A stretch of 5,232 nt of DNA from JASFRS01 sp050114795 (GTDB taxonomy: Bacteria; Pseudomonadota; Alphaproteobacteria; Sphingomonadales; CAKZYD01). The position numbers and the translations under genes were made by a program. Positions 5,214 through 5,232 of this stretch are shown here, one piece after another (position 1 is the first letter of the stretch; each line of letters begins with the position of its first letter). The stretch is taken from contig JASFRS010000171.1 in NCBI GenBank assembly GCA_050114795.1, positions 1-5,232 of the forward strand, written 5' to 3'. The notes under the pieces were generated by a model. It was given only the letters and a program-made list of their open reading frames with translations. It ran no database searches and was not told where the DNA came from.

Positions 5214-5232
5214 AAGCTTTGGACTTACTTAA

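Noticed and set aside
5212..5232. A possible tail of an upstream gene (frame reading LSKSKA then TAA), which could be the end of ctaD.
   Set aside because: Only six codons are visible and the other two minus-strand frames also stop within a few bases, so the frame cannot be identified.
1..5232. Mobile elements, CRISPR arrays, tRNA or rRNA genes, or a defence system.
   Set aside because: The window is filled almost end to end by coupled housekeeping and respiratory genes, and I saw no transposase, repeat array or structural RNA signature.

Overview
This window is a compact, entirely minus-strand gene run of an alphaproteobacterium. It carries the assembly and subunit III part of an aa3-type cytochrome c oxidase (cox/cta) locus, followed by threonine synthase and the start of an M16 peptidase gene. 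The assignment rests on gene content and order (ctaB, a small membrane ORF, ctaG, ctaE, DUF983, SURF1, thrC, M16 peptidase). That order is familiar from Alphaproteobacteria, and the protein motifs are of the alphaproteobacterial/mitochondrial type. Base composition looks roughly balanced. The genus cannot be told from this window.

Layout in transcription order (right to left): ctaB, heme O synthase (5203 to 4280); a 41-residue CoxF-like single-pass membrane protein (4280 to 4155); ctaG/cox11, copper chaperone (4158 to 3589); a 59-base gap with a small hairpin; ctaE/coxC, oxidase subunit III (3529 to 2654); a DUF983 zinc-ribbon membrane protein (2638 to 2240); surf1 (2243 to 1545); thrC (1528 to 137); and the first 45 codons of an M16 peptidase (137 to the left edge). 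Most junctions overlap by 1 or 4 bases (TGATG, ATGA, GTGA, TAATG) or are separated by 15-16 bases, so the run reads as one translationally coupled operon. No convincing promoter or rho-independent terminator is visible inside it. The upstream part, normally ctaC/ctaD, would lie beyond the right edge.

The genes work together as follows. CtaB makes heme O, the precursor of heme A. CtaG delivers copper to the CuB site of subunit I. SURF1 assists heme a insertion. CtaE is a structural subunit. CoxF and DUF983 have no established function but sit between the assembly genes. ThrC and the M16 peptidase are housekeeping genes that apparently share the transcript.

The region is largely ordinary. The most noteworthy signal is a perfect 16-bp inverted repeat with an 8-base loop inside the 5' coding end of the DUF983 gene, 43 bases after the coxC stop codon. 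A smaller hairpin just upstream of coxC shares a 10-base word with it, so coxC is bracketed by related structures. A third hairpin lies early in ctaB. Three successive genes (DUF983, surf1, thrC) appear to use non-ATG starts (TTG, GTG, TTG).
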